From the NCBI GenBank assembly GCA_947460595.1, contig CANHGS010000005.1, positions 116,254-180,253 of the forward strand: a stretch of DNA of 64,000 nucleotides. Direction: 5' to 3'. The notes under the pieces were generated by a model. The model was not told the origin of the DNA. It searched no databases and saw only the letters and a list, made by a program, of their open reading frames with translations. The translations under genes and the position numbers were made by a program. Each line of letters begins with the position of its first letter. The stretch's first letter is position 1. This stretch comes from Bacteroidota bacterium. GTDB taxonomy: Bacteria; Bacteroidota; Bacteroidia; Chitinophagales; Chitinophagaceae. Below are positions 17,797 through 27,704 of the stretch, piece after piece.

Positions 17797-18879
17797 TTAA
17801 AGGTATTTGTCGCCTTTGTTGCGTTTTACTTCAGCAACATATTCCTTAATAGCTTGCTCTTTTTCTTTTTTGCAGATCAACAGTACGTCCTTGGTGTCAA
17901 TGACAATACAATCATCAATCCCCTGAATCAAGACCAATTTATCGTGGTTGGCAGAAATCATACACTTGGTAGCATCAATCACAATTACGTTATCGCTGGT
18001 TACAGCATTGCCTAGATAATCCTTGTCAAGATTGTCATAAGCAGAGTTCCAGGTACCCAAATCGCTCCAGCCAAAAGAAGAAGGAATTACAAATACATTG
18101 TCAGCCTTTTCCATAATGGCAAAGTCAATAGAAACATTAGTGCAAAGGGGATAAATACGGTTAATGGCGTCTTTTTCACCTGCGGTATTAAAATGGGCTT
18201 TCTCGTTGTCAAACAACTCATACATTTCTGGCTGAAATTGTTCAAAAGCCTTCATTACGTTTTTCACCTGCCAAACAAAGATCCCTGCATTCCAAAGAAA
18301 ATCGCCGGAGGCTAGGAATGTCTTGGCCAATTCTAAGTTAGGTTTCTCCGTAAAGGTTTTCACGTTATAGATTCCATCGCCAACGGTCAATGGCTCGTGT
18401 TGAATATAACCGTATCCAGTATTGGGATGCGTAGGTTTGATACCCAAGGTTACCAAAGATTCAACCTGCGTAACAAAATCCAAAGCCTTAGCAGTTATGG
18501 CGCGGAACTCGTCTTGGTCCAAAATCATATGGTCACTAGGGGCCACAATCAACGTAGCTTCAGGGTCTTTTTGCAAGAGTTTATAAGAAATATAGGCCAC
18601 ACAGGGTGCGGTATTTTTTCTGCTTGGCTCGGCTAAGATATTTTCTAAAGGCAGCTCAGGCAATTGCTCGGCGCAGATAGAAACATATTCTTCAGAAGTA
18701 ACAATATAGATATTCTCCACTGGAATAAATGCTGCATAACGCTCATAGGTCCAACGGATCAATGACTTGCCGGTATTTAGAATGTCTAGAAACTGTTTTG
18801 GATAGCTGGTACGGCTTTTTGGCCAAAATCTACTGCCGATACCGCCAGCCATAATGGCTACATAGTGATGCTGATTCAT
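17797..18879 (-). CDS. manC: Mannose-1-phosphate guanylyltransferase
   Basis: The 360-residue protein makes GDP-mannose from mannose 1-phosphate and GTP for polysaccharide or LPS assembly. The nucleotidyltransferase signature GGIGSRFWPKSR is at residues 12-23 followed by YPKQFLD, and the metal/sugar motifs APSDH near residue 110 and FTEKP near residue 170 are present. It lacks the C-terminal phosphomannose isomerase domain of bifunctional AlgA/ManC-type enzymes. It is followed at nine bases by the KAS III-like gene and preceded at 76 bases by kdsD, giving a small cell-envelope cluster. Confidence 0.93.
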   Translation of the reverse strand: MNQHHYVAIMAGGIGSRFWPKSRTSYPKQFLDILNTGKSLIRWTYERYAAFIPVENIYIVTSEEYVSICAEQLPELPLENILAEPSRKNTAPCVAYISYKLLQKDPEATLIVAPSDHMILDQDEFRAITAKALDFVTQVESLVTLGIKPTHPNTGYGYIQHEPLTVGDGIYNVKTFTEKPNLELAKTFLASGDFLWNAGIFVWQVKNVMKAFEQFQPEMYELFDNEKAHFNTAGEKDAINRIYPLCTNVSIDFAIMEKADNVFVIPSSFGWSDLGTWNSAYDNLDKDYLGNAVTSDNVIVIDATKCMISANHDKLVLIQGIDDCIVIDTKDVLLICKKEKEQAIKEYVAEVKRNKGDKYL

Positions 18880-18955
18880 GTGGGAAACTGGTTTAACTCA
18901 TTTTAGGGAATGATCTGGGCTAAAAACGTTGATAATCTGTTACTTATTGCTTGGT

Positions 18956-19918
18956 TTAGACAATTCCTTCCCGTACCAAATCGTGTAAATGTAAGACCCC
19001 TACATAGCGTTGGTTTTCCACCACTAAGAGGGCACTTATATCATTGTTGCGCATCAGGTCTAGTGCTTCTACTGCCAAGGTTTCAGGTGAAATGGTTTTT
19101 GGGTTGGTGGTCAAGATATCTGCTGCGGTAATCTGGTCAATATGGCTACTTTTCTCAAGCATCCTTCTTAGGTCACCATCGGTGATAATACCTTCCAATT
19201 GGCCTAGCTGATTGAGTACAGCCGTTAGACCCAGTCTTTTATGGGTAATTTCTACTATTACTTCCTTTAAACTGGCATGTAGCAACACTTGCGGAACTTC
19301 ATTGGCCTTGCTCAAATCTCCCACCCGCAAATAAAGGCGCTTGCCCAGGTTGCCACCTGGATGGTATTTTGCAAAATCACGGCCATTAAAACTATTGAGT
19401 TCCATCAAGCAAACAGCAATTACATCTCCCATCACCATTTGAGCTGTGGTACTACTGGTGGGGGCTAGGTTATTGGGGCAGGCTTCCAGTTCTACCGTAG
19501 TGTCTAAAAAAATATCAGATTCCTTGGCCAAAAAGCTTTCTCTATTACCCACCATGCCAATTAGGGTATTCCCAAAATTGCGAATCAGGGGAACCAGCAC
19601 TTTAATTTCTGGGCTCTCACCACTCTTGCTAATAATCAAAACCAGGTCTTCATCCTGCACCATGCCCAGGTCTCCATGAATGGCGTCTGCCGCGTGCATA
19701 AACAGAGAAGGCGTGCCCGTAGAATTGAGGGTAGCCACAATTTTCTGGGCCACAATGGCCGATTTGCCAATGCCAGAAATCACCAGCCGGCCTTTTGAAC
19801 CATGAATGGTAGCAATGGCTTTTTCAAAAGCTTCATTGATAAAAGGAGCCAAGCCTGAAATAGACTGGGCTTCTAATTGAATGGTTCTAAGGGCCGTTGC
19901 GGCGATATTTGCTTTCAT
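18956..19918 (-). CDS. kdsD: D-arabinose-5-phosphate isomerase (KpsF/GutQ/KdsD family)
   Basis: The 320-residue protein converts ribulose 5-phosphate to arabinose 5-phosphate, the precursor of Kdo in lipopolysaccharide. It has an N-terminal SIS domain (about residues 30-180; VISGIGKSA, STGTPSLFMHAADAIHGDLG, SKSGESPE) and two C-terminal CBS domains (about 205-320), the usual domain order and length. The ATG at 19918 is chosen over an upstream TTG at 19927 because a TACATTTG -7 box occupies 19925-19932. It heads the minus-strand group with manC. Confidence 0.92.
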   Translation of the reverse strand: MKANIAATALRTIQLEAQSISGLAPFINEAFEKAIATIHGSKGRLVISGIGKSAIVAQKIVATLNSTGTPSLFMHAADAIHGDLGMVQDEDLVLIISKSGESPEIKVLVPLIRNFGNTLIGMVGNRESFLAKESDIFLDTTVELEACPNNLAPTSSTTAQMVMGDVIAVCLMELNSFNGRDFAKYHPGGNLGKRLYLRVGDLSKANEVPQVLLHASLKEVIVEITHKRLGLTAVLNQLGQLEGIITDGDLRRMLEKSSHIDQITAADILTTNPKTISPETLAVEALDLMRNNDISALLVVENQRYVGVLHLHDLVREGIV

Positions 19919-19924
19919 GCCCTG

Positions 19925-19932
19925 CAAATGTA
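19925..19932 (-). promoter_or_regulatory. -7 box of kdsD
   Basis: On the minus strand the sequence is TACATTTG, an exact TAnnTTTG match six bases before the kdsD ATG. No perfect -33 TTTG is seen at the right spacing. It overlaps a potential TTG start, which argues against that start. Confidence 0.5.
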
Positions 19933-20150
19933 AACTTTAACAGCTTTAACTAGCATTTCAGGGCAGGTTTCGTTAACTTCGCTACCCTTTTTTAGGGTTT
20001 TTTACACTAAAACCGGTACCATTTGTCCGGATTGCCAAACGATTACCCGTAAAAATCAGTCTTAGGAAATTTTAACAGGGGAATTTCTGGTAAAAGCGTT
20101 AACTTTTAAACAATAGTGGTTCATTTTTGGAACCGAAACATATTTGATAC

Positions 20151-22445
20151 ATGGCTACTAATTCTAAGAAAGCAGTTGCAAAACCAGCTGCTAAAATCAA
20201 TAAGAAAAGTTCACCCCGCAAAGACAATACGGCTACCATTACTACGGTGCACGAGTACGATATCTATGCAGGGCTAGAAAAATATTTTGGATTCCGTGAA
20301 TTCAAGGGTACCCAAGAACAATCCATTAATAGTTTGCTCAACGGACAAGATACCTTTGTAATCATGCCCACAGGCGGGGGTAAAAGTTTGTGTTATCAAC
20401 TACCCGCTATGATGATGGAGGGTTGCGCCATTGTTGTTTCTCCACTAATTGCCTTAATGAAAAATCAGGTAGACTTGGTGCGCGGTTACAGTGAAAAAGA
20501 CGATGTGGCACATTTTCTCAACTCTTCTCTCAACAAGGGTCAGATTAAATTGGTCAAGGACGATTTAACTTCTGGCATGACCAAGCTCTTGTATGTGGCA
20601 CCAGAGACCCTAACCAAACAAGAGAACCTAGAATTCTTCTCCGATTTAAAGATTAGTTTTTTTGCGGTAGATGAAGCCCACTGTATTTCTGAGTGGGGGC
20701 ACGATTTTAGGCCTGAGTACAGACGCTTGCGCGAGATGATGGATATTATTAATCCAGACATACCCGTGATTGCGTTGACTGCTACAGCCACCCCAAAAGT
20801 GCAGAGCGATATTGTCAAAAACCTGGGCTTACGCAAACCCAATATTTATATTTCTTCTTTTAATAGGAGCAATCTCTACTACGAGATTCAACCCAAAATC
20901 AAAAAAGACCAGACCGTAAAAAGTATTGTCAAATTTATCAGTGGTCATAAAGGCAAGAGTGGGATTATTTATACCCTGAATAGGAAAACCACAGAAGAAT
21001 TAGCAGAACTCTTGGTAGCCAATAGCATTAAAGCCGTGGCGTATCACGCAGGTTTGGATCAAAAACTGCGCGCAGATAGACAGGATCAGTTCTTAAATGA
21101 AGACGTACAGGTAATTGTAGCCACTATTGCCTTTGGAATGGGGATTGACAAACCCGATATCCGTTTTGTGATTCACTTTAATATTCCCAAATCTATTGAG
21201 AATTATTACCAAGAAACGGGTAGGGCAGGTAGAGATGGCATGGAAGGGCTATGTGTTTTGTACTATTCGCACAAAGATGTTTCCAAGCTAGAGCATTTTA
21301 TGCGCGACAAGCCTTTGAGTGAAAGAGAAGTAGGCGCGCAATTAATAGACGAAACCGTGGCTTATGCAGAATCTGCTGTATGCCGCCGCAAAGTATTGTT
21401 GCATTATTTTGGAGAGAACTGGGAAGGAAAGAACTGTGGCAATTGCGACAACTGTCTAAACCCCAAAGAAAAAATAGAAGCCAAGGAAGACGTAGTTAAA
21501 ATAATCCATACCGTAAAAGCATTGGACGAGCGTTTTGTTACAGACTATGTGGTGAGTGTGGTCATGGGTAAACTCACCCCACAGATTAGCATGTTCCGTC
21601 ATGACAACCTTCCGGTTTATGGCATTGGAGCAGACAAGGAATACCATTTGTGGAGCAGTCTGATTAGACAAATGTTGTTGGAGAACCTTCTAAAAAAAGA
21701 CATTGAAGAATACGGCTTATTAAAAGTTACCGAGCTGGGTGAGCAATTCTTGAAAAAACCGGCTTCCTTTAAGATTGTATTGAATAATCTATTCGAAGAC
21801 GCCAATGCGGATGACGAAGAAGGGGAGAATGCCAATCAAACTGGTGCTGCGGCTGATGAAAAACTCTTTGAAATGCTCAAAGAATTGCGTCAGAAAGAAG
21901 CCAAGAAAAAAAGCCTTCCGCCATTTGTGATCTTCTTAGAGAATTCCTTGCAAGACATGGCAACACTCTACCCCACCAGTTTAGAAGAATTGGAAAAATG
22001 CCAGGGTGTGAGCAAGGGTAAAGCCATTAAATACGGCAAATCATTTGTAGAAATGATTGCCAAATATGTAGAAGAAAATGAGATTGAAAAACCCGATGAT
22101 TTTGTCATGCGCAGCGTGGCTAACAAGGGCAATAACAAAATCTATATTATCCAAAATGTAGACAAGAAAATTCCACTAGAAACCATTGCCAAAAACAAGA
22201 GTTTAAAACTAGATGAGTTGTTAGAAGAAATGGAAACCATTGCTGCTAGCGGAACCAGACTTAACTTAGACTATGCTATTGACGAGTGGTTAGATGAATA
22301 CGATCAGGAAGACATTATTGAATATTTCAAAAGCTGTCAGACTTCTTCCCTAGATGTGGCGCGTCAGGAGCTAAGCGAGAATGATTATAGTTGGGAACAA
22401 CTAAAAATCATGCGCATCAAGTTCTTGAGTGTTTACGGGAACTAA
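20151..22445 (+). CDS. recQ: ATP-dependent DNA helicase RecQ
   Basis: The 764-residue protein unwinds DNA 3'-5' in recombination and repair. Visible parts: a Lys/Ala-rich N-terminal tail (1-35), Walker A MPTGGGKS near residue 76, the DEAH box in [15 protein letters not shown] near residue 172, motif VI in [10 protein letters not shown] near 352, the RQC zinc-binding cysteines in CRRKV and CGNCDNC (about 409-434), a winged helix, and an HRDC domain (about 590-650). A further C-terminal region (about 660-764) is longer than in E. coli RecQ (609 residues), as usual for this phylum. Divergent from kdsD; a terminator follows at 22637. Confidence 0.96.
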   Translation: MATNSKKAVAKPAAKINKKSSPRKDNTATITTVHEYDIYAGLEKYFGFREFKGTQEQSINSLLNGQDTFVIMPTGGGKSLCYQLPAMMMEGCAIVVSPLIALMKNQVDLVRGYSEKDDVAHFLNSSLNKGQIKLVKDDLTSGMTKLLYVAPETLTKQENLEFFSDLKISFFAVDEAHCISEWGHDFRPEYRRLREMMDIINPDIPVIALTATATPKVQSDIVKNLGLRKPNIYISSFNRSNLYYEIQPKIKKDQTVKSIVKFISGHKGKSGIIYTLNRKTTEELAELLVANSIKAVAYHAGLDQKLRADRQDQFLNEDVQVIVATIAFGMGIDKPDIRFVIHFNIPKSIENYYQETGRAGRDGMEGLCVLYYSHKDVSKLEHFMRDKPLSEREVGAQLIDETVAYAESAVCRRKVLLHYFGENWEGKNCGNCDNCLNPKEKIEAKEDVVKIIHTVKALDERFVTDYVVSVVMGKLTPQISMFRHDNLPVYGIGADKEYHLWSSLIRQMLLENLLKKDIEEYGLLKVTELGEQFLKKPASFKIVLNNLFEDANADDEEGENANQTGAAADEKLFEMLKELRQKEAKKKSLPPFVIFLENSLQDMATLYPTSLEELEKCQGVSKGKAIKYGKSFVEMIAKYVEENEIEKPDDFVMRSVANKGNNKIYIIQNVDKKIPLETIAKNKSLKLDELLEEMETIAASGTRLNLDYAIDEWLDEYDQEDIIEYFKSCQTSSLDVARQELSENDYSWEQLKIMRIKFLSVYGN

Positions 22446-22636
22446 TTTTGTTCTTTTACCAATACAAACAAAACCGGTTTACCTTTTTTTTAAAATCAAG
22501 CAGCAGAATTTGCTGCCTTGGTGTCATTTACTTGTCCCCGTGGGTATATATATTGAACGCGTTTTTTAGAGATTCTTTTATACAATCTTTCCGTTTTACC
22601 AAACAGTAAAATCCAATTTCCTAGGGTAAACCGGCT

Positions 22637-22667
22637 GACCTCGCTTGAAAGAGCGGGGTCTTTTTTT
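22637..22667 (+). terminator. Intrinsic terminator between recQ and the DUF3089 gene
   Basis: GACCTCGCT at 22637-22645 pairs with AGCGGGGTC at 22652-22660 with one G-T pair, followed by seven T. It lies 190 bases after recQ, just before the end of the convergent DUF3089 gene. The rest of that gap shows nothing I can name. Confidence 0.75.
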
Positions 22668-22669
22668 GT

Positions 22670-23716
22670 CTATCGTTTCCAAAAAGCGCTGATTCTTTGG
22701 GCTGCATTCTCCCGAATATTTTGGTAGTACAAATTGTAGTCGGCAATATGATAGTTCTTGCTGGTATAAAATAAATTGCCAAAGAAATGGGGCTTCTCGG
22801 TCCAGAGTACACCACCAACCACTTGGGCACTGGCAACCCTTGGAACCGCCTTATTAAATTTGAGTAGAATACCACCCTTATTTAGATCCCGACTAGCTAT
22901 TGCAGCATTAGCATCCCAGGTTAGCGGATTGGTCACAGCAGAGACAAAATTTTCCTTGAGCACAAATGGAGGGTTGTAATCAGTTTGATAAGTTCTCCAA
23001 GCACAGATACAACCAGTTTGATTGGGATTGCTGCAAACAGGGATACTGCTATACATGGCTGGGTCTAGGGCCATGCCCACCACATAAGCCACTACCAATC
23101 GGTTCTTTAATATTTGATTGTCAAAATATTCTTTCAAGAGTCTTTTGGCATGGGTACTTCCCTGACTATGAGAAGCAATGATCATGGGGCGTCCCTTGTT
23201 TTCATGCGCCAAATAATACTCAAAAGCAGTTTTCACGTCTTTGTAGGCAAGTTCAAAAGCAGCCATCGCGCCAGCACTATCTGCGGCGTCTTTGGGGTAA
23301 TAAGCAGACAAATGCGCTTGTCGATACCTTGGCGCAAACACCCTACCCGCAGCATTAAAAACAGAGGCTTGAAACAGAATAGAACCATAGTCCGTTTTGG
23401 CATTGAGTTCAGCATTGTCAATGGCTGCATTCCATCCCAGTTCACGGCCTTTATTAGTATAACTGGTAGGATGTACAAAGAAAATATCTACCGTACTATC
23501 GGGTTTGTAATCCGCTATCAATGCCGCGGGTACAGAATCGGATGGGTCATGTTTTTGTGGATGCGCCGCCCAATACTGGAGCTGGCTATAATCTGGAACA
23601 CCTGCATTGCTGTTGTATTGATAAGCGGGTGACTGCGCAATTTTTGCTAACTTGTTGGAGCAGGCAGCTAGAAGACAAACTGCCAATAGAAAAGCGGTGG
23701 GCCTAAATTGTTTCAT
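22670..23716 (-). CDS. DUF3089 alpha/beta-hydrolase lipoprotein
   Basis: The 348-residue protein begins with a lipoprotein signal peptide with the lipobox LLAAC ending at Cys20, so it is probably membrane-anchored. The body matches DUF3089: DIFFVHPTSY near residue 80 and the nucleophile elbow IASHSQGSTHA near residue 184 with Ser as candidate nucleophile. These proteins have an alpha/beta-hydrolase fold, and their substrates are not established. The gene appears monocistronic and convergent with recQ. Confidence 0.82.
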   Translation of the reverse strand: MKQFRPTAFLLAVCLLAACSNKLAKIAQSPAYQYNSNAGVPDYSQLQYWAAHPQKHDPSDSVPAALIADYKPDSTVDIFFVHPTSYTNKGRELGWNAAIDNAELNAKTDYGSILFQASVFNAAGRVFAPRYRQAHLSAYYPKDAADSAGAMAAFELAYKDVKTAFEYYLAHENKGRPMIIASHSQGSTHAKRLLKEYFDNQILKNRLVVAYVVGMALDPAMYSSIPVCSNPNQTGCICAWRTYQTDYNPPFVLKENFVSAVTNPLTWDANAAIASRDLNKGGILLKFNKAVPRVASAQVVGGVLWTEKPHFFGNLFYTSKNYHIADYNLYYQNIRENAAQRISAFWKR

Positions 23717-23841
23717 GCGCTAAAGTTGATAAAAATCTAGCAAACTGGCTAGTTTTATACATAAGAACTAAATAGCTGCTTCTTTTGTAATTTTATTACT
23801 GTTGAAGTATAAAACCGATTGCGGACCTCAAAATCAAACAT

Positions 23842-24786
23842 ATGGGAATACCAGTAGTTGACCTTGACCAATTTGTAAATGGCACGGTAGCATCAAAGCA
23901 AGCATTTATCAAAGAATTGGGAGAAGCCTATGAAACCGTGGGTTTTGTGGCGGTAAAAAATCATGGCATTCCAGATGAATTAATTGCCCACCAATATGAA
24001 TACGTGCAACAATTTTTCTCCCTACCACTGGAGAAAAAATTGACTTATGAAATTCCAGGATTGGCGGGTCAGCGCGGCTATACCAGTTTTGGAAGGGAGC
24101 ACGCCAAGGGTAGTGAAGCGCCAGACTTGAAAGAATTTTTTCAGTACGGCCAAACACTTGCCCAGGGCGATACAGTCAATGAACACTATCCCAACAACGT
24201 GCAGGTTGCTGAAATTCCTGCATTTAACCCCACCATTTTCAGTGCGTACCGGCATTTTGAAAAAAGTGGTGGGGCTATTTTACAGGCTATTGCGCTCTAT
24301 CTTGGTTTAGACGAATTCTTTTTTGACCCCCATATCAAAAACGGGAATAGCATTTTAAGATGCATTCATTATCCACCCATTACCATAGAACCCAAGAGCG
24401 CTATTAGGGCAGAACAGCATGAAGACATTAACCTGATTACATTATTGGTTGGCGCTTCGGCCGATGGTTTGCAGATTCTGACCAAACAAGGAGACTGGGT
24501 AGCGGTTACTTCTTTGCCAGATCAGATTGTGGTCAATGTGGGAGACATGTTGCAAAGGCTCACCAATAACAAATTGAGAAGCACCACGCATAGGGTAGTG
24601 AACCCAGCCAGAGAACACTGGCATACCAGCCGTTTTTCCATGCCTTTTTTCCTGCATCCACGCAGTGAAATGAGTTTGGCTTGTTTAGATGGTTGTATAG
24701 ACGCGGAACGCCCAAAAGCTTATGAAGACATCAGTGCAGGAGAATACCTAGATGAGCGTCTCAGAGAAATTGGTTTAAAAAAATAA
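23842..24786 (+). CDS. Isopenicillin N synthase-family 2-oxoglutarate/Fe(II) oxygenase
   Basis: The 314-residue protein has an N-terminal DIOX_N region (IPVVDLDQFVNG, VGFVAVKNHGI) and a C-terminal 2OG-Fe(II) oxygenase domain with the iron ligands His and Asp in EQHEDIN (about residues 194-200), the distal His in STTHRVVNP near residue 252, and the 2OG-binding Arg in RFSMPFF. It probably hydroxylates or oxidises a small molecule; nothing shows that a beta-lactam is made. The chromate-transporter gene follows after 18 bases, likely cotranscribed but with no evident functional link. Confidence 0.88.
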   Translation: MGIPVVDLDQFVNGTVASKQAFIKELGEAYETVGFVAVKNHGIPDELIAHQYEYVQQFFSLPLEKKLTYEIPGLAGQRGYTSFGREHAKGSEAPDLKEFFQYGQTLAQGDTVNEHYPNNVQVAEIPAFNPTIFSAYRHFEKSGGAILQAIALYLGLDEFFFDPHIKNGNSILRCIHYPPITIEPKSAIRAEQHEDINLITLLVGASADGLQILTKQGDWVAVTSLPDQIVVNVGDMLQRLTNNKLRSTTHRVVNPAREHWHTSRFSMPFFLHPRSEMSLACLDGCIDAERPKAYEDISAGEYLDERLREIGLKK

Positions 24787-24804
24787 TCCATCAGTCCCCG
24801 CACT

Positions 24805-26061
24805 TTGATCATTTTTAGACATATCCCTTTTTTGCGCGCTGTGCTATTGCATAGCATCACTGCTTTTGGCGGACCGCAGGGGCATATGGGTATGATGATG
24901 AAAACCTTTGTGCAACAACGCAGAGATGTTACAGAAGAGGAATTGGTAGAGTTCAATGTTTTCTGCCAATTATTGCCAGGGGCATCTTCTACCCAAACCC
25001 TTACCCTGATTGGGTATAAGCGGGGCGGCATTCCACTGGCCATTTTTACATTGTTGATTTGGATCTTACCCGCATCGGCCATCATGGGAGGTTTGTCTTT
25101 TCTCCTTGACTATATGGATAACAAGAGTTTGCCTTTGGGAGTTTTTCAATTTATCCAACCCATGGCCATTGGATTTATTGCCTATTCCACGTATCGGTTT
25201 TGGGGAATTGGCGTACATAATACCATTACTACGGTCATTATGATTTTGGCTAGCCTGGTTACTTTTCTGGCGTTTAAAACCCCTTGGGTATTCCCCGGAT
25301 TGATTGTGGCAGCGGGTATTGCTACCAATTTTTCTGACAGACGGATTCCTCAAAAAGGCATTCCACCCAAGAAAATAAAGTGGGGTAATATGCTGATCTT
25401 CTTAACCATTTTTGCTATTGCCGGATATTTTTCAGAAACTGCTACCCGAGAAAACTGGTCCAATAGAAAAGCGATCAACTTGTTTGAAAGTGCTTTCCGG
25501 AATGGCAGTCTGGTGATTGGCGGGGGAGATGTGCTCATGCCCATGATGTATGAACAGTATGTGACGCGTCCACAATCCAATAGGATTTTAGAGAACAAGC
25601 GAGACGTTTTAAAAATGCGCAAAGAAGATTTTTTAACTGGCTCTGGTATGGTAAGAGCCATACCAGGTCCGGTGTTTTCCATTGGTGCTTTTACCGGGGG
25701 GATGGTACTTAGGGAGCAGGGATTATTTGCCCAGTTGATGGGCTGTATCATTGGATCAGTAGCCCTTTTTCTGCCCAGTGCCTTACTGGTACTCTTCTTT
25801 TTTCCGGTATGGCATAACTTAAAAAAATACGCTGTGATCTTCCGGTCATTAGAAGGAATCAACGCCGCGGTTGTAGGAATTATGGCAGGTGCCACCTGTT
25901 ATTTGATCAAGGATCAGTTTCTGTTTGACCTTATAGAATTATCGCCCATTGGCTTTTTGCAATTGGGTATTGTGGTACTCACATTTCTGTTTTTGAAGGG
26001 TAATAAGATACCAGCCCCATTCATTGTTTTGGGCTGTCTGCTGCTAGGATGGCTGGTTTGA
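24805..26061 (+). CDS. chrA: Chromate transporter family protein, two-domain (ChrA-like)
   Basis: The 418-residue membrane protein has two homologous chromate-transporter halves. The first has [13 protein letters not shown] and [16 protein letters not shown]; the second has [18 protein letters not shown] and [21 protein letters not shown]. About ten hydrophobic segments are visible. Family members export chromate or other oxyanions, but many have untested substrates. An in-frame stop at 24784 forces a start after it: TTG at 24805, or GTG at 24841, are the only reasonable choices. It follows the oxygenase gene by 18 bases. Confidence 0.85.
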   Translation: MIIFRHIPFLRAVLLHSITAFGGPQGHMGMMMKTFVQQRRDVTEEELVEFNVFCQLLPGASSTQTLTLIGYKRGGIPLAIFTLLIWILPASAIMGGLSFLLDYMDNKSLPLGVFQFIQPMAIGFIAYSTYRFWGIGVHNTITTVIMILASLVTFLAFKTPWVFPGLIVAAGIATNFSDRRIPQKGIPPKKIKWGNMLIFLTIFAIAGYFSETATRENWSNRKAINLFESAFRNGSLVIGGGDVLMPMMYEQYVTRPQSNRILENKRDVLKMRKEDFLTGSGMVRAIPGPVFSIGAFTGGMVLREQGLFAQLMGCIIGSVALFLPSALLVLFFFPVWHNLKKYAVIFRSLEGINAAVVGIMAGATCYLIKDQFLFDLIELSPIGFLQLGIVVLTFLFLKGNKIPAPFIVLGCLLLGWLV

Positions 26062-26094
26062 CTTGAATTAATGGATAAATCCTTAACTTAGGGT

Positions 26095-26838
26095 ATGGTC
26101 ACAATTGCAATCTATAACCTCAAAGGCGGTGTGGGCAAAACTGCTTCAGCCGTAAACCTGGCTTATTTATCAGCCAAGGAAGGATACAAAACATTGGTAT
26201 GGGATTTAGATCCCCAAGGTTCAGCCTCTTTTTATTTAGGGGCAAGTTCAGAAACCAAGAATGCATCCAAGAAATTATTTGGTGGAGGCATGGATTTGTC
26301 AGACGCAGTACTAAGTTCTGCGTATGAAAATTTAGACGTGATTCCTGCTGACCTCTCTGCGCGTCATGCAGAAACCTTATTACATGAGATGAAGCAGGGA
26401 AGGAAAAAAATTGGACAATTATTGCAAGGGGTTAAAAAGGAATATGACCTAGTAATACTTGATTGTCCTCCTGGTATTTCTTTGTTGCACGATGCCATTT
26501 TTGCTGCTGTGGATTGGGTGATCATGCCCAATATTCCTACCACTTTGTCTATTCGTTCTTATGAAACCGTGCACGAATATTTTGAACAAAATGGATTTGC
26601 ACTATCTAAGCTCCGTTGTTTCTTTAGCATGGTAGACCATCGGAAGAATCTGCACCATGAAGTGATGAATCAGTTTTACAAAGACAAGATTTTCTTCAAG
26701 AGTTATATTCCTTATTTAAGTGATGTTGAGAAAATGGGTTTGAATGAATCGCCCTTGGAAAACTATGCACCCAGTAGTTATGCAGCACAGTGTTATAGAG
26801 ACTTATGGAAAGAGCTTCGGAAAACCTGTATTGGCTGA
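26095..26838 (+). CDS. ParA/Soj-family ATPase, orphan
   Basis: The 247-residue protein has the deviant Walker A motif KGGVGKTA at residues 10-17 with the signature lysine of ParA/MinD ATPases, an A' motif DLDPQGSA near residue 38, and a Walker B-like LVILDCPPG near residue 122. ParA proteins position DNA or protein cargo by binding nonspecific DNA when ATP-bound. No parB or centromere-like repeats are adjacent, so it may serve another cargo or a chromosomal role. An esterase gene follows in the same direction. Confidence 0.85.
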   Translation: MVTIAIYNLKGGVGKTASAVNLAYLSAKEGYKTLVWDLDPQGSASFYLGASSETKNASKKLFGGGMDLSDAVLSSAYENLDVIPADLSARHAETLLHEMKQGRKKIGQLLQGVKKEYDLVILDCPPGISLLHDAIFAAVDWVIMPNIPTTLSIRSYETVHEYFEQNGFALSKLRCFFSMVDHRKNLHHEVMNQFYKDKIFFKSYIPYLSDVEKMGLNESPLENYAPSSYAAQCYRDLWKELRKTCIG

Positions 26839-26889
26839 TTGGTATATCTTGCAGACCTAATTTAGATGCTGCTTCAAACCCCCAGTCCA

Positions 26890-27621
26890 ATGGAAAGAAA
26901 AATCAATTCCTGGCATAGCCCTGCAATAGGACAAGAAATGCCCATTGTTTCTTATGGTCATTATGGGTTTGCCTTGTTGTTAATTCCTACTGCTGCTGCA
27001 GATTATTTAGAGTATGAAAGATTTCAGTTAATTGATGCATTGGCGCCCATGATCAACGCGGGTAAATTGCGCGTTTACAGCATCAATAGCATGAATAGGG
27101 AGAGCTGGATGAATAACCAGATGTTAGGAGAACATAAAGCCATTAGACATAACCAGTTCAACGAATACGTATTTCAAGAGGTAATCCCGTTTATCCAAAA
27201 TAGCACCAGTAAAGACATCAAAATCTATACCTGCGGTGCTAGTTTTGGAGCATTGCACGCCATGAACCTGTTTTTGAAAAGACCAGATATGATTAATGGA
27301 GCCATTAGCATGAGCGGGGTCTATCATTTAACCGAATACACCAAGGGTTTTTGGGATGATCAGGTTTTTTACAATAGCCCCGAACACTATATGCCAGGGC
27401 TGACCGATTCCTATTATTTAGACAAGATCAAAGCCAGCCACCATATTCATATTTATACCGGAAGCGGAGACTATGAAGATCCCGAAGCTGCTAAGCGATT
27501 TGCTGGGATTCTCTATGAAAAAGGTATTTGGTATGACTTAGACGTTTGGGGACAAGACATTAAGCATGACTGGCCTACTTGGATTAAAATGCTGCCCTAT
27601 ATTCTAGAGAACAAGTTCTAG
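26890..27621 (+). CDS. Putative esterase, alpha/beta-hydrolase fold
   Basis: The 243-residue protein matches the putative-esterase family (PF00756 type) common in Bacteroidota. The nucleophile elbow is CGASFGALHA near residue 117 with Ser as nucleophile; HDWPTW near the C-terminus supplies the probable catalytic His. No signal peptide is seen. I chose the ATG at 26890 because homologues start with a similar M-E/Q-R-K sequence; an ATG at 26866 is the alternative. It lies 51 bases after parA and may be cotranscribed, but the functional link is unclear. Confidence 0.75.
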   Translation: MERKINSWHSPAIGQEMPIVSYGHYGFALLLIPTAAADYLEYERFQLIDALAPMINAGKLRVYSINSMNRESWMNNQMLGEHKAIRHNQFNEYVFQEVIPFIQNSTSKDIKIYTCGASFGALHAMNLFLKRPDMINGAISMSGVYHLTEYTKGFWDDQVFYNSPEHYMPGLTDSYYLDKIKASHHIHIYTGSGDYEDPEAAKRFAGILYEKGIWYDLDVWGQDIKHDWPTWIKMLPYILENKF

Positions 27622-27704
27622 ATTCTCCAAAAACATGTTAATTCAATTTGAGCGCTCAGTATATTTGCCCCTACTGAATTAATATTACAGCTTAATAACC
27701 GTTT

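Noticed and set aside
19984..20000. Terminator between kdsD and recQ
   Set aside because: The inverted repeat ACCCT/AGGGT has only five pairs, and both genes start (not end) in this divergent region, so I did not list it.
23842..24786. Beta-lactam biosynthesis enzyme
   Set aside because: The isopenicillin N synthase fold is shared by many oxygenases and no nonribosomal peptide synthetase or related gene is nearby.
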